64,000 nucleotides of DNA from Paramecium pentaurelia (GCA_905183005.1 CAJJDO010000162.1:169630-233629); one strand, 5' to 3'; counted from the first letter of the stretch, positions 48,551 through 60,890 are shown. A program made the numbers and translations. Notes: generated from the letters alone by a model not told the origin.

Positions 48551-50241
48551 ATGAACGAATTTTAAGCTTTTATTATTAGTTTGGGAGATAGATCAAATAC
48601 TCCCATACCAGATGAGTATAGAAAATAATTTAAGATAAGAGGGGAGTTCATTTATCCATCTAATAAAAAGTTTGATCAAATCTGTAAAAGGTTTAGAATA
48701 TAACTTATTTGTAGCTTTTTAGAAGATGAAAAATTGAGATGCAAAAGAAAGTGGGACAACTCTTTTAAATTGTTTATGGTTTGGTTTCTGGTTAAATACT
48801 TTGAGAAATAAAACCTACTTATTATTCATCCGGTATCTTGAGAAAATACATCATAGGATGAGAATGACTGGGTAAATTTTGAAAACATCCTTAAAATTGA
48901 CAAGCATTCATTGAAGTAACGATGGATAACACTCATAAATCCACAAATGAAATCAATTAATTGGCTTTAAGAGGAAGATGATTTCATTACAACTCAAATG
49001 AAGTACCTTATTAATGCATTTAAATTAGTTAAAAGCATAAACATATATGGACTTAGATAGCAGTTTCATTATATGAAAGAAATCTTTAAGGAAATATTCG
49101 TACTCCTAAATAAATAAGAGAAAGATGGATGAATTATCTTAATCCAGAATTGAATAAGTAGAATTCTCATTTTATTTTCTTAGAGATCAATGGATGCTCA
49201 AAGAGGATTTGATTATACTCAATAATGTTGTAAAAAATGGAAAGAAATGGTCCTAAATTTCACAATAGTTAAATGGAAGAACAGAAAATTAAGTAAAAAA
49301 TCGGTATTTCATATTCTTATATCAAAGTTATAAATCTTTAATTCACAAAATTTGTAAAGATGATGAATGTGATGAAATTGATATGGTTAAGCAATATATA
49401 AGGAAAAAGTATTTTTTTAATTTCTAAATTTAGTTAAGCTCATGTGGATTCCAATAAATAAGGAATAATAGGAAAAAGAGGTAGACATAAAAAAAGCATC
49501 AGAAATAAGGAATAAAGTGTTGAATAAAGAAAATAAAGAAATCTTCCAAAGTTAATAAAACAGGAAGAACTGTAAATATCACCTTAATCATTTAATTAAT
49601 AAAATTAACCAATTATTTAATTGACATAATAATAATCTTAACAATAGTAACAATAATAATAATAACAATTATAATAATAATAATTATAATAATAATTATA
49701 ATTTCATCAATAAATGTAATTGTAATAATTGCAATAATAAATGAATTTTAATAACGAAGAAATGAAGATAGCTTTAAATTTACAATCAAATTTTCTTTAA
49801 GAAGATATGAAAAATGCCACTCCTTTGATGATGCTATAATGTTTAACTTCTCCTGGATATCAATTTCTTGAGAATCAATTCTTAAAATAATTATCCCCTG
49901 GTATAATTGAGGAAGGAGAATGCCATTAAAATTCTTCCTTACAATTACCTAAATTAAATAATATGTATAAAATGAATTCTACATCACCATTTTTGTTACC
50001 TTCAATGTTACAATCTCCATTTTGGAATAACGAATAATGTGTTTAGTAGAATGATGAATAAATGCCTCCTCCTTAACAATCATAGACATTTACCCAGCAG
50101 ATATCTACTACACCTTTTTTGAATTTAGGGTATTTAAGACAAACTCAATTCAATGGTTTTACAAACAAGAAAGAGTTAGATTTATTATAAGAAAATCCAA
50201 TTTAATAATTTAACAAAAGAAGAAATTTTAATTAGTAGTGA
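48551..50241 (+). CDS. Myb-type DNA-binding protein, paralogue (529 aa)
   Basis: Four introns of 24-26 nt give 529 aa. Myb repeats: INWLQEEDDFITTQM with TPKQIRERWMNYLNP, then DQWMLKEDLIILNNVVKNGK and WSQISQQLNGRTENQVKNRY. A decayed repeat precedes them (DENDWVNFENILKID), as in the gene at 44791. The long C-terminal half has a Gln/Asn stretch of TAA/CAA/AAT codons (about 49620-49740), then a Pro/Ser/Phe-rich region (SPFLLPSMLQSPFW). The shared order and the same RERW/NPxL signature show that the two are paralogues. It is probably a transcription factor. Clear family; targets unknown. Confidence 0.85.
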
Positions 50242-51479
50242 TATGAAAATAATATTAAAAATAGTTTATTCATATTTCTACATTTATTGTAACTTTTTGA
50301 AGCATCAATTAGATTTAAATGATAAATTGTTATTATTATAATACTTTTTGTTTAATTTATATAATGTTCTCTAAATGATCAGTTTAAATATTTTAATTTA
50401 GATTGAGAATTTGAAATATCTCCTCTTAAAATAAGCTTATCTTTCGAGTATATTTTATAAAAGTATTAGCAATTTTTTCTCGCAAATTATTTAAATAAAA
50501 TAATTTTGGATTTATATTTGAAATTCAAATTAATATGCTAATTAATGAACTATTTATCAGAATAATAGGATAAAATATTTAATTTGAATAGAGCAAGATA
50601 AAAAACTCATAATGATTGAATAAATGAATTAAAAAAAAACATAATTTATTAGAATAATAAAATAAAAATTACAATATCTTAATTTACTTAATAATTTCTT
50701 TTTAAGAATATGAAAAAATTATTGAAAAAAGATTTCTTAAAATTTCTATTCTGGCTAGAAATTGTTTAGAAAAATCTTAATCAATTAATAAATCAGTAAA
50801 ATACAATTTAATCTCTAGGATTAAAAAAAAATTTTTAGTTCTTCATAATTGGAAATTTTCAAAAATCAATAATAGTATTATAGATTCATATTACAATTTT
50901 TTTCTAGTACATTAAAAAATATTTCTTGTATTTTGACAACAAAATCTTAAATTATCATCTTAATCATTTTTAAGGTAAAGCGTAGAATATTATCTAGAAA
51001 AGATTTAAAAAAAATCACTATATTCCCTTATGAAAATCATTAATTTTATTATTATCAAATTAATCAATTATATTCAGATTCACCTTGATTAAACAATTTA
51101 TTTAATAATAAAAATAACATATTATAATCAATTTTTCAACTATATTGAAAAAAAGCAATTTATTACAGTACAAAGATGGAATTTGAAATCAGATGATAAT
51201 ATGGAAAAGATTGATGCGATATTTAAATAATTTAAAATTTTTTTTGGAGAAATGTTCATATTTAGATGAATTCATAATAATTTTATGAAGGACTAATTAG
51301 ATTTAGAATTAGTATAATAATTAGTTTAATTTGAAGATAAATTTCCAAAAGAATATATTAATAATAGGAGTACTATCTATATAAATGATTGATAGTCATA
51401 TATATAGATTAATTTTTGAGCTCTACATAATTTTATATGAGAAAGTTAATTATTAATTATTTTATAATTAATTTATTGT
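50242..51479. other. intergenic, nothing recognised
   Basis: 1.2 kb of AT-rich DNA with dense stops, containing the 3' end region of the Myb gene and the promoter of the NOP16 gene. Confidence 0.6.
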
Positions 51480-51989
51480 ATGGCCAGGAGAAAAACTGTC
51501 AAACGTGCATAAAAATCTCATAAGCATCTATTTTCAAGAAATAAAAAGATAACTAAGACATAAAAGGAGTAAAATAAAATTCCAGGATGGAACAGAAATA
51601 TTTCATTTACTCAAAACTTAAATAACTTGGGAATGAATACAGGTTTTTAGATTAATCAAAAAATAACTAATGAATTAAAAAAAAAGGAATCTGCTCCATA
51701 ATAATATATCGAAGCAGAAGAAATTTCTATAGATTAAATAAAAGAATTGTAAAGATAAGCTACATCAAAATTACCAACAGAAGAAGTAGAAAAAAAAAAA
51801 AATAAAGTAAGAATGAATATTGATGATGAATGGGCAATTGAAGGGCTTGTCAAAAAATACAAATAAGATTGGGAAGCAATGAAAAGAGATCATAAATTAA
51901 ATACATTTTAATGGACAGCAATTTAATGTTAAAAAAAATACAATGATTACATTAAAAGATATGGTAAATGTCCTAAACCATAATAATGA
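51480..51989 (+). CDS. NOP16: nucleolar protein 16 (60S ribosome biogenesis)
   Basis: An intronless 169 aa protein, matching the small size of Nop16. It starts MARRKTVKRAQKSHKHLFSR (basic), continues with SFTQNLNNLGMNTGF, and ends with the diagnostic MNIDDEWAIEGLVKKYKQDW, then EAMKRDHKLNTFQWTAIQC. Nop16 is a component of nucleolar 66S pre-ribosomes. Twelve or more TAA/TAG Gln codons lie in frame. Two other ribosome-assembly-related genes (NUFIP-like, nucleostemin) are in the window. Confidence 0.82.
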
Positions 51990-52064
51990 TTGTAGAATAT
52001 GTATATTTTAATATATAGATAATATCTTTGTAAAAAATAAATACAGAATATTCTTAATATTATT

Positions 52065-52281
52065 TCAACTCATCTTGTAATTCTTAAAGGGAATTTAAAA
52101 TTCTTTCTTGGGTGTGGATTCTTTTCGCTTAATCATTCTTGACTGGTACAATTTAGTACTTTTCTCAAAAAGTAATTTTATTATTATATTCAACCTTCTT
52201 ACTATTAATTTCTTTTTTTAACATTTATCCCAAATCCAATTCATATACTCTCATTAGAATTTATTGTGATCCTTTCTTCAT
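52065..52281 (-). CDS. small basic hypothetical protein (61 aa)
   Basis: A 31-nt intron would leave 61 codons beginning MKKGSQQILMRVYELDLG and ending in a basic IKRKESTPKKEFQIPF stretch. The start codon overlaps the TGA of the next small frame, which is unusual for eukaryotic genes. The two may instead be exons of one gene that I could not join. Weak. Confidence 0.25.
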
Positions 52282-52584
52282 CACACGAATACTATTTTAC
52301 AAAACCTCATGATGATGATGGGTTGTTACATCTATGGTTATGGCTGATAGGTTGAGGAATCTTTATGAATGTTACCAAAAGTACTAAAACATAAGATGCC
52401 CTACTTAAGGCTTTTACTGAGAGTAGAGAATTAGGAATGGGAGTTAGATATACCTGTAATAACAACAAAACTAAAAAGAAGCTTAATGTTCAGTATATGA
52501 AACATCAAGAAAACCTGTTGACTATCTACAACAGAAAACTCCAAATCTTTTTATTTCTAAATATATAACAGTATTATCGTCCAT
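52281..52584 (-). CDS. small Cys-containing hypothetical protein (88 aa)
   Basis: With one 37-nt intron the frame is 88 codons: MDDNTVIYLEIKRFGVFCCR, EHQASFQFCCYY, then QGILCFSTFGNIHKD. Paired Cys could bind metal or be acylated. No family recognised. The intron is longer and more C-rich than its neighbours, so the model is uncertain. Confidence 0.35.
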
Positions 52585-52687
52585 ACTGTTTGATCAAAAG
52601 AGGAGTGGCTATGTTATGATAAACTGTTGATTAATTAAATATTTTATAATGCTGGAGATTATTATATATTTAAATTGCTCATTTTTA

Positions 52688-53239
52688 TCATATATACATT
52701 TTATTTGATTTGTGTTTTAATATTCTCGACTCAAAAGAGACTTTTTTTTAGGTTGTCGCTTACTTTAGCTTCTTAACTGAATTGTTGTATTTCGAATTAG
52801 ATTTCGATTTTGATTTAGATTTAGATTAATCTGATTTTAATATACCCTTTAATGTTTAAGTATCTGAACCTCTGTAGTTAGTTCTCAAAGTTACAGAAGA
52901 TTTTTCTTGTAGCTCTACTTAAAATTGAATTTAAGTTACAATCTCATTTAATCTTTTAATAGCCTAATTCACAGCTATATGTTATCTGACTTACTCTTTT
53001 TGAACTGTTACATCATCAGTTAATATTTTATCTTCAGTAAACTTTTTATTTTCTTCAAGATCTTTAAGAATGCCTTCTAATTCTGTTACTTCATAGACAT
53101 CCTCAATTAATTCAGAATGAGTGAATGGCTTCTCCAAAGCATTTTATCTATTAGGAGAGATTTTTAATATTTTTTTGATTAATGGGTATTGAAGCTCTAC
53201 TTTATGTATAGATGATCGATTTATACAGACAGATCCCAT
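52688..53239 (-). CDS. Met-Gly-Ser-Val-Cys protein (183 aa)
   Basis: An intronless 183 aa frame starting MGSVCINRSSIHK. Gly2 with Ser3 and Cys5 fits N-myristoylation plus palmitoylation. Residues about 45-125 are helical and acidic (HSELIEDVYEVTELEGILKD, AIKRLNEIVTQIQFQVEL). The tail is strongly basic with a Lys-Ser repeat (KSKSKSKSNSKY) and KKVSFESRI, a PP1-docking-like Val-x-Phe pattern. Unknown family. It lies 49 bases downstream of nucleostemin on the same strand. Confidence 0.6.
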
Positions 53240-53288
53240 CTGAATGAAGCTTTATTAAATTGTTATATCAAACAAACAAATAAATAAG

Positions 53289-54644
53289 TCATTCTTATTC
53301 AATTTAATTAGGAGGAACAGTAAAATATTTAATCTTCCCTTAGTTCCAATCCTATAAAACAATTCTAGCTGCACATTCCAAATCTGGAATGCCACCTTTC
53401 TACAACTTTCCTCTAGCCAAAGCTACTTAACATAAGAATTCGTTCACATTATTGAATGTTTGAATTTTGTACAGTAATAGTAACTCATTTTTAGAAACTT
53501 TTTTTAAAATTTCTTCAATTGGTTATCTTGGATCTTCAATTTATTCAATCTATGAATTATACATGTAGATTATACTTTAATGATATTTCTTAATAAAGTG
53601 CTCTCCTTATTTTCAGAATCGAACACAACTCCTGGACAATCAATAATCTTAACTTAACTGTCAATAACAACTTCTTAAAGACCCTTTGTGAATCCTGGAG
53701 TAGATGAAACAGCGCAAGCCTTACTTCTCTTAAGACTGTTAATGACTGAACTCTTTCCAACATTTGGATAACCAATAACACCAACAGTAACACTACTTTT
53801 AACTCCTTCATTTTTTGAGTAATTTTTTATTAATTCTAATAACTTATCAGCTCCTATAGCTTTAGAAGATGAAGTCAAATCATCAGCCAAATCTTGTCTT
53901 TAAGATAAAGTTTTCTTATAGATGGAGGCAGATGATAAATTGGATTATTATTATTAAGTATTAGCTTTAAAAAGAACAGTAGCAAATTCTCTTCTTAAAT
54001 GAGCCAACCATGCATCTGCATTACCTGGAGGTACTAAGTCGATTTTGTTCAAAACCAAAATAATCTTTTTTTCTCCCGGCATGCCTAGAATTTCTCTCTC
54101 CATATGTTTACATCGACATGCCAAAGGATCTCTGGCATCCAAGATTATTAATATTATATCAGCAGCCTTAATTTAAAATGATTAAATTACTTCCACTACT
54201 TTTTTTACTTAGGAAATATATTTCTTATGCTCTTTAGTTAATTAATTCAAATTCTCTTGTTAAATTTATTCTTCTTCAACAACTTGAGCTTTGGTCTCAT
54301 ATAAATTTGATTTGACTTCTGCCAAATTAAGATCAATTTCCTCTTTTTATTATAATTTTTTTATTTTTTTCTCTTATTCCTCTTAATCTTTCTTTCTTTT
54401 TAATGTTTCAATAACATTTTTCTTAAATGGATACATGTTAGGGATTCCTATTTCTTTCGATGAAGCTAAAATTTTATTAACATTTGAAATTACTTTTTTT
54501 TATTTATCCTAAGGCACTCATCTTTCTGGCTTCCTTTTTGAGCTTTTTGTGATGCTATTTAACCTTCTTCTCTATTTTGTATTTCTTATTCAATGCTAAT
54601 CTCTTGCTTGTACGACCCTTAGGTTTATTTGTAAACTTAGCCAT
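53289..54644 (-). CDS. nucleostemin/GNL3-type circularly permuted nucleolar GTPase
   Basis: Introns 54466-54493 (28 nt) and 53550-53575 (26 nt) give 433 aa. The N-terminus is a basic nucleolar-targeting region (TNKPKGRTSKRLALNKKYKI) followed by a charged coiled coil. GTPase motifs are in permuted order: the G5-like ILDARDPLACRC, G4 NKIDLVP, then G1 GYPNVGKSSVIN, G2 STPGFTKG and G3 DCPGVVFD. The C-terminus (RGKLQKGGIPDLECAARIVL) is typical of nucleostemin/Grn1. These GTPases act in 60S subunit assembly and export. All motifs are intact. Under the standard code it would appear as several fragments, which the reassigned code rejoins. Confidence 0.92.
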
Positions 54645-54674
54645 TTATTAAAAATATTTTTATTTTATAATTTC

Positions 54675-55153
54675 TCAAACATCTGTTGCATACATTTTGG
54701 CAATATCAAGTAATTCATTTTGTACTTAAAATTTGTTGGCTATAAACTAGGCTAATTTTCCAACACTCTATTTTATTACAATACAGTGATTGTGAAATGA
54801 AATGTGCTTCATATATTTACTTAATTATGAAGTATCGAATAAATAATAAAAAATTAATAGAAACGACCTGGAAGATATCTACAGTTATCTCAATTAATTT
54901 GCTTTAATATTAAACAAATCTATGATCTCTAGGATTCTTTTAACAACCTTTATGTCTTATTATTAAGCACCTAAAGATCTATTCTCAGAATTAAGAATAG
55001 ATTTATCTTTGTATATTAATTAAATTAATCAGCCTTTTTCTATTTATAAGTTTTTAAACTAATTGGAATTATCTATAAAAATTCAAAGACAGTAAATTAA
55101 AAACCTTCAGGATGTGATGCTAGCAAATCTTTAATATAAGAATGATTTGACAT
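54675..55153 (-). CDS. hypothetical helical protein (about 141 aa)
   Basis: Starts MSNHSYIKDLLASHPEGFQF and continues after an intron with LGAQQQDIKVVKRILEIIDL, then KLAQFIANKFQVQNELL, ending in MYATDV. The simplest intron that restores frame is 53 nt, longer than most here, so the exon border (near 55020-55090) is unsure. It is soluble and helical, with no family recognised. It sits 30 bases upstream of nucleostemin and 89 bases downstream of the CDK, all on the minus strand. Confidence 0.5.
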
Positions 55154-55242
55154 CAAAAGTAATCAGGATTTTTATATTCGAGTCCTGGAATATAGTTACT
55201 TTATTTGTATTAATCATTTGCTCAAAATATATATATATATAA

Positions 55243-56146
55243 TCAAATAATAGAAAAATATATATCATTTATTGCCTCCTTGGCAGTAATTCGTTTAGTA
55301 CTATCAATTTAAAGCATTTTTAACAACAAATTTTTAGCCTCCTAAGAAATATTGTAATTGGATAAGTGTTTTTCTGCCTCTGATTTAAACTATGGAAATT
55401 TAGCAGAATAATATGGCATAGATTTAAAGCCCTCCCAATCCAAAGGAGTACCCATAAATTAAAAGATTCTAATTAGCTAATCAATTTCACTATTTCCTTT
55501 AAACAATGCTTCTCCAATCAACATTTCATAGAAGATGCATCCTAATGAAAAAATATCCAATGCTGGAGAATACTTAAAGTGACCTAAAAGCAATTCTGGA
55601 GCTCTGTACCATAGTGTTTGTACTTCCTTGGTATGAGTTCTATTTATTGGATAACCTATTGGCTTGGCTAGCCCAAAATCTCCCAATTTAGCCACTCCAT
55701 TTTGAACTAAAATATTAGCAGGTTTTAGATCTCTATGAAATATAAGTTAACTATGTAAAGCATAAAGACCTCTTAAAATATGAAGGAGTAGCTTTTTCGC
55801 CATGTGTTCCGTTATTTTCTTTTGATCAATCATTTTTCGGAGATCTGTATCGATATACTCCATTATCAGATATTGCTTATAATCAGTATCATCTAAAATA
55901 ACTTGTTTCAATCTTGTTTATTAATAAGTTTTACTCAACAATATGGGGATGCTTCCTAAATTATAGTAAAACCGACATTTCTCTTAAGGTAGTTGATTAT
56001 ATTCCCTCCTTTTTTTCTTCTTCAGAATGAATTATTTCTTTGATTGCAACAACTTCATGAGTTAGTTTATTTATTCCCTTATAAACCTTTCCATAAGTTC
56101 CTTATCCAAGGTTTTCACACTTTTCATATTACTAAATTGAGTTCAT
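55243..56146 (-). CDS. cyclin-dependent kinase
   Basis: One 22-nt intron (55913-55934) gives 293 aa, the normal minimal CDK size. Key sites: glycine loop GQGTYGKVYKG with the inhibitory Thr-Tyr pair, Lys in VAIKEI, a PSTAIRE-helix variant GIQSTTLREMS, HRDLKPANIL, DFGLAKP, and THTKEVQTLWYRAPELLLG, whose Thr is at the T-loop activation position. The C-lobe ends KMLQIDSTKRITAKEAI. CDKs of this type act with cyclins in cell-cycle control. All catalytic residues are present. The PSTAIRE change suggests a divergent ciliate CDK rather than CDK1 itself. Confidence 0.92.
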
Positions 56147-56360
56147 TAATTTAAATTCTTAAATATTTAGACTACAATTGGTTATATTTAAATATGTATT
56201 TAAATTTCTTAAATTTATAAGAATCAAATATCATATAATTGAAAAAAATGATTTATTTTCAAACTCAGATAATTGTATCATGATTGATTTCCAGCAATAT
56301 AATGATGAAGACATGTTTTTTTTCTTAGATGCTTATTTTTAAAGAAGATCCCAAAATTTT

Positions 56361-56516
56361 TCATTTTTTCTTTTGAGAGAAGGCAATTTATAAATTTTTA
56401 ATTTGTTTGGTTAACAATACTTTTTCATTAGTTGTTGTTCTCTTGATGCATTTTTTGCTACAATTTTTCTTAGCACTTTTTTTATCCTAATGTTTATATT
56501 TACTTTTACTCAACAT
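56361..56516 (-). other. short Lys-rich open frame of doubtful status
   Basis: ATG 56516 opens 51 codons (MLSKSKYKHQDKKSAKKNCS) before TGA. A second frame over the same DNA is also open and protein-like. No family. It may be an exon of an unresolved gene or chance. Confidence 0.2.
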
Positions 56517-57861
56517 AACATGTGCATTCTTTAACTCTTTGATGATGTTAGAGCAAATTAGAAGGATTTATAAATTCTGCAATCAATAATAAACAGTTTT
56601 ACAATCAAATCTTGAATTCAACTCAAATGATTATTTAAGAGATGGTTGAAAAAAGTTTTCAGATTAAGCAAAAGCGTTTATTAAATAGTTTTTCATCTTA
56701 TAATTGTTACATATTATGTTTCATTTTTGGAGCCAATTTTAGGTTTTGAAATTAATCCATACTAAATATGACTATTTATGATAACCTTATTGCTTTGTAA
56801 AAATCTATTAAAAGTGTAAGTATTTGAATTTAATGATCAGATTAGTTCTAAATTTTTCGAAAGTTCAAAAGCCATATTAAATTAAAAATTCTTAAATTTT
56901 TCTAAAAACTCCTTTAATTTTCTTAATATTCAGATACTTGAATCCTAATTCTCTTTAAAAATTTCTCAAAAATATTTTATCTTATTATAGAATACTAATT
57001 TTCTAAAATTCCTCTTGTTCTAAAATAACTCAGCTAATCCTTTTTTCGATATAAATATTTTGCACTTGTTTTTCTCAATTTACCTAACATTCCCATCTTT
57101 TATTTTTGATTGTAATGTTATAAATATTATTCTTAATAATCTTCTCATATTATAATTGAATTACCTTACTGTCTCAAATTCCCTTTAGTGCCTTGAATTC
57201 CTATTGAGCTTTCTGTATCAATCATTTTTGTATTTTTTCAAAACCATTCTAAAGTAATTCAAAAAATATATTGCTAATTATTGATACTGTTGTAATTATT
57301 GGCTCATTGATTCAAATCTTTTAGAAATATTAAAGTTTTTATGAAGCTAGAATGAAAAAATTTTGTAGCTGCTGTTATTATATTATAGATATACAATTAT
57401 TGAATAAAGATGAAGTCATCTTCCATTTTCTATTTTATCATCAAAATTGTTAAACAGTTTTGGCTTTTTAACTGTCGATTGAAATTTTTCAATGTCTCTC
57501 TTTAATTTACTTTTGATGTTTGTGTGAATTATGTATAGGAACATTTAATCTAAACCATGTCTTTTCAATTTTAATAATAAGATTCAAAAACTCGAAACTG
57601 GATTAACCATGAAGCTATAATTTCAAAACAATCATTTTAATCTAAAAAGCTTATCAACAAACCTTACTCTTTTGAATAAGCTTATATACATTTACCTTTA
57701 AATCAGACATTTGTTCTTATTAAAAACTTCCTGTATTTGTTGCTTTATTGATTACTCCTAACATTAATCAAGAATTCTTACTTAATATCTACCTCATAAT
57801 TGATTTGTTTAGTGAATTTAACTAACACAAATTTCATCTACTCAAATCCAAAAGTTAAAAA

Positions 57862-57934
57862 GAGAGCTCAAACTAGCTAAAAATTTAGCTATGACTAAGG
57901 CTGGGTATCTGAGAGTATCTCAAAAATTGCTCTC
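57862..57934. ncRNA. candidate structured RNA segment
   Basis: GAGAGC (57862-57867) can pair with GCTCTC (57929-57934), enclosing AGCTAA/TTAGCT and GAGA/TCTC hairpins. The segment is locally GC-richer than its surroundings and not in a coding frame. No known RNA family recognised; weak. Confidence 0.2.
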
Positions 57935-59216
57935 GAGGCTGCAAGGTTAGAAGTAAATGGATCTTGAATTATAACTTTAATTTCATTTTTAGTCCATATA
58001 CTCCTATATTTTTCTAAGATTCCTAATTGGTAGAGGCAAGGGGCAATTTCTTAAAATAGTCACACGTACAAATTATTTATTAATTGGTTTTCTTGATTAG
58101 AAGTGTGTAATAAGAAATAATGAATAATGCCTAAGATAATATCTTTGATCCAGTTTAACAAAAAATATTACTATACGAAAATTATTCCAAAAATAATTTG
58201 AATTTAGGAAATCATACAACAACAATGCCTATTTGTAATATTAATAGGAAACTTGAGAGAAGAAAGCTACTTTTCTTATTTGATTTTTTTTACTGATATT
58301 TTAGTATTCGAAAAAATCTTCTGACATTTCCATTTTGCCTTGAGTCACATTTAGAGACTTGATCTTCCTAATGTTTATTTTTCAATTTTACAGTAATTTA
58401 TTTCTAGGTGAATTTCTTCATTTCAAATTTTTATAAGTTATATTTCTTTAATAAATCAGAATTAGGTTTTAGGGATTTAAAAACTTTGACTGCCCATAAT
58501 TTATCAGGCTAATGCTTTTCATCTATGCCCCAACTTTGATTTTAGTTTAAAAAACTTTCATTAATTAAAATATAACATCTTATTTTTTAGTAGCCTCAAA
58601 AGCACACCAATTTAACATTTTCCTTTTTTTGTACTTAAATTTCAACAAATAAAACTTTCAATACACAGTTTGATGCTATAATTGATGAAGTAATTTAGGC
58701 AAATATTAACCTTAGATTAAGAGGCATATGCTTATTTGCATCTATCTTGAGAGGTACTTCCTCAACTATATTTTAATTCATAATTGATTTGAAGAACAAA
58801 TATTTTGGTAAATAAATTATAATTTGTCACTTTTCATATTTATATAATAAACTTTGTAAAAAATTTGGCTTTTAGAAGTTACTTTCTAATTTTTAAAAGT
58901 TCATAGTTCTTGCCTGTAATTGTATCGTTTCTCTTGTTATCTTAATCTCTCTGACCACAACTTTTTTCAATGATTGGGATTAAATCAAGATTCGTTGCTA
59001 GAAACACTTCTATTTATTAATTTTTCTCCTTCCATTAATTAGAAATTCTTCCTTTAAATATAGAATTTTATATTATTGAATTAAATTGAGTCTTCTCAAT
59101 TGCAATATATACTTTTTTAGAGTATATTTATTATATTTGTTAGTTAAAAAAATTCAATAGGATAATTATCTTCTAGAATCAAAAATACTTACTAATAATA
59201 TAATAAAACAAGTGAG

Positions 59217-59393
59217 AAATTAAAATTCAAGAGTTATCTATTTGAAACCTTCTAATAATAAGATAAAGTTGATCTTATTTTAATTTAATATAATTGTTGA
59301 ATTTTAACATTAACATTCTTTATATCAAAAAATCAGTGGCAAATTTTCTTGATGTACAATAATTTCAAAAGATAACTCTTGAGTTTTAATTTA
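59217..59393. repeat. short inverted-repeat element
   Basis: Arms of about 29 bases at 59217-59246 and 59364-59393 are inverted copies with one mismatch and one indel, separated by about 117 AT-rich bases. It could be a MITE-like insertion or a hairpin-forming regulatory segment. Confidence 0.55.
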
Positions 59394-59791
59394 GAGAAAT
59401 AAATCATTAATATTTAATGAATAAATTAAATCAATGAGACAGGAATAACTGCCAAATTTTGAAATTGAAAAAAAAATATTTTTATATTCTTTATTTTTGA
59501 GCAATCTAAATTATAATTGTTCGAAATAAATCATAAAAATATCACAATTTTAACATAATAATATATTGGTTAAAGCACCCTTTTATTTTTTTCCAAAAAT
59601 TCTTCTACTCTTAATTTCAAGATTAATTAAAAGTGATCCTTTTCTGTTATCGTACTAATTTCCATCGATTTTATCAAATTTTTGGAAATAATCATGAATT
59701 CCCAAAATGAAGGACAGCAAAAGAAATTTTTAATAAAAAACCTTTTGCCATATTTTGAACTCTTCATGAATAGTTATTAATTTGCTTACAC

Positions 59792-60890
59792 ACAATTAAT
59801 ATCTTATTTGTTAATATCCTAATAATATTTTATATCATCTTTGGTCTTTGTTCAAGAACTTACTGAGCAATCCCAATTTATTAACTGAACATTGCTTACC
59901 ATTTTTCAGAATTATTTTATCTTTAAGAAACAAAAATTGTAGAACTGAAATGGATTTCATTTTTATAAACTTCCTTCTATATAACATTCTTTAAATCAAC
60001 TATTTTAGATTTCTCATGTATGTTTTAATTTTATTGAAGATTTAAATTTCCTCAATTTTCTATTTAATGCAACTTTTTTAATGATGTATTTATTCTCAAG
60101 TTGATTTTTCTCTGACTTTCTGAACAATAAATTAAATATATATCATGATTATAGAGATAAATGATTGCAGAGAAGCTAAATTATTATGACTAATAATACA
60201 ATTTTGAAGTTTAAGAGGCTTTAAGATGTTTAGAAAAATATTTAGAGATTAGGGTTTAGGTAGAATGTCAATAATGAATTATTGCTGAATTTATATTTAT
60301 TTTCTCTTTGTGCTTTGTAAATATTACTCATAAAGAAGTTGAATTTAATAATTATGGTAATAAATCCAAATAATTCTCTTGGCTTTATTTAAAAATATAG
60401 AAAAGCATTAGTTTCACAAATCCAAAAAAAGTATTATATCTACTTTAAAAATTTTATTCCTTCACAAGATATTATTTTTCTCAAGAGTCTTAAATCATTA
60501 GATAATTGTATTAGATTAATTTTTTAATGAAACTATTGCTTTTGTTTTTCTTATTAGAGTACTTAGATTTTGCTCCATTACCAGCTGCTGATGCTAATGC
60601 AAAATTTTCTTAAAATGACCTTTATATTTTAAGAGAAGCATCTATTATTAGGGGAAATTACAAAGATGTAGCTTCGTAATTTAATGGAGCACTTCTATCT
60701 TCAGCAAGAAAAACTATTTTTTGGACACTAGGTATTGAAAATAGCCCTTTAAGAAATTTACTGTATTACTACCCTCCAGATCCAAATCTTCATTAAGGAC
60801 ATGTAGTTGCCAGACTCGGTGAATCAATAATAGTGGAATTTTTATAAGCATACGAAATTAATACTGTAAGGTTTTGGATGTGGGATAATG
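59792..60890. repeat. first copy of an exact 1,099-base duplication
   Basis: Identical to 60892-61990 across the full length I compared. It ends at the n and includes the 5' part of the discoidin-like gene. Most likely an unmerged contig overlap. Confidence 0.9.
60354..60890 (+). pseudogene. truncated copy of the discoidin-like gene
   Basis: Same start and intron as the gene at 61454 but cut by the n at 60891. It exists only if the duplication is real. Confidence 0.6.

Larger units (their letters stand above)
56517..60353. other. gene-poor AT-rich region
   Basis: Nearly 4 kb without a recognisable gene. A minus-strand frame at about 56670-57131 is open for about 150 codons, but with TGA as the only stop this can be chance and its composition is AT-driven. 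It contains a GC-richer structured segment near 57.86-57.94 kb and an inverted-repeat element near 59.2-59.4 kb. Confidence 0.5.

Noticed and set aside
53590..53811. Alternative minus-strand frame across nucleostemin
   Set aside because: It overlaps the GTPase G1-G3 motifs in another frame and is a shadow.
28279..56146. PHO80-like cyclin and CDK as a linked pair
   Set aside because: They lie 27 kb apart on the same strand with unrelated genes between. Nothing shows a functional link.
56670..57131. Open minus-strand frame of about 150 codons
   Set aside because: With only TGA as stop in AT-rich DNA this length can occur by chance. Composition is AT-driven and no motif is seen.
60240..60260. 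Telomere-like GGGTTTAGG
   Set aside because: Only one unit. Paramecium telomeres are long arrays of mixed GGGGTT/GGGTTT repeats.
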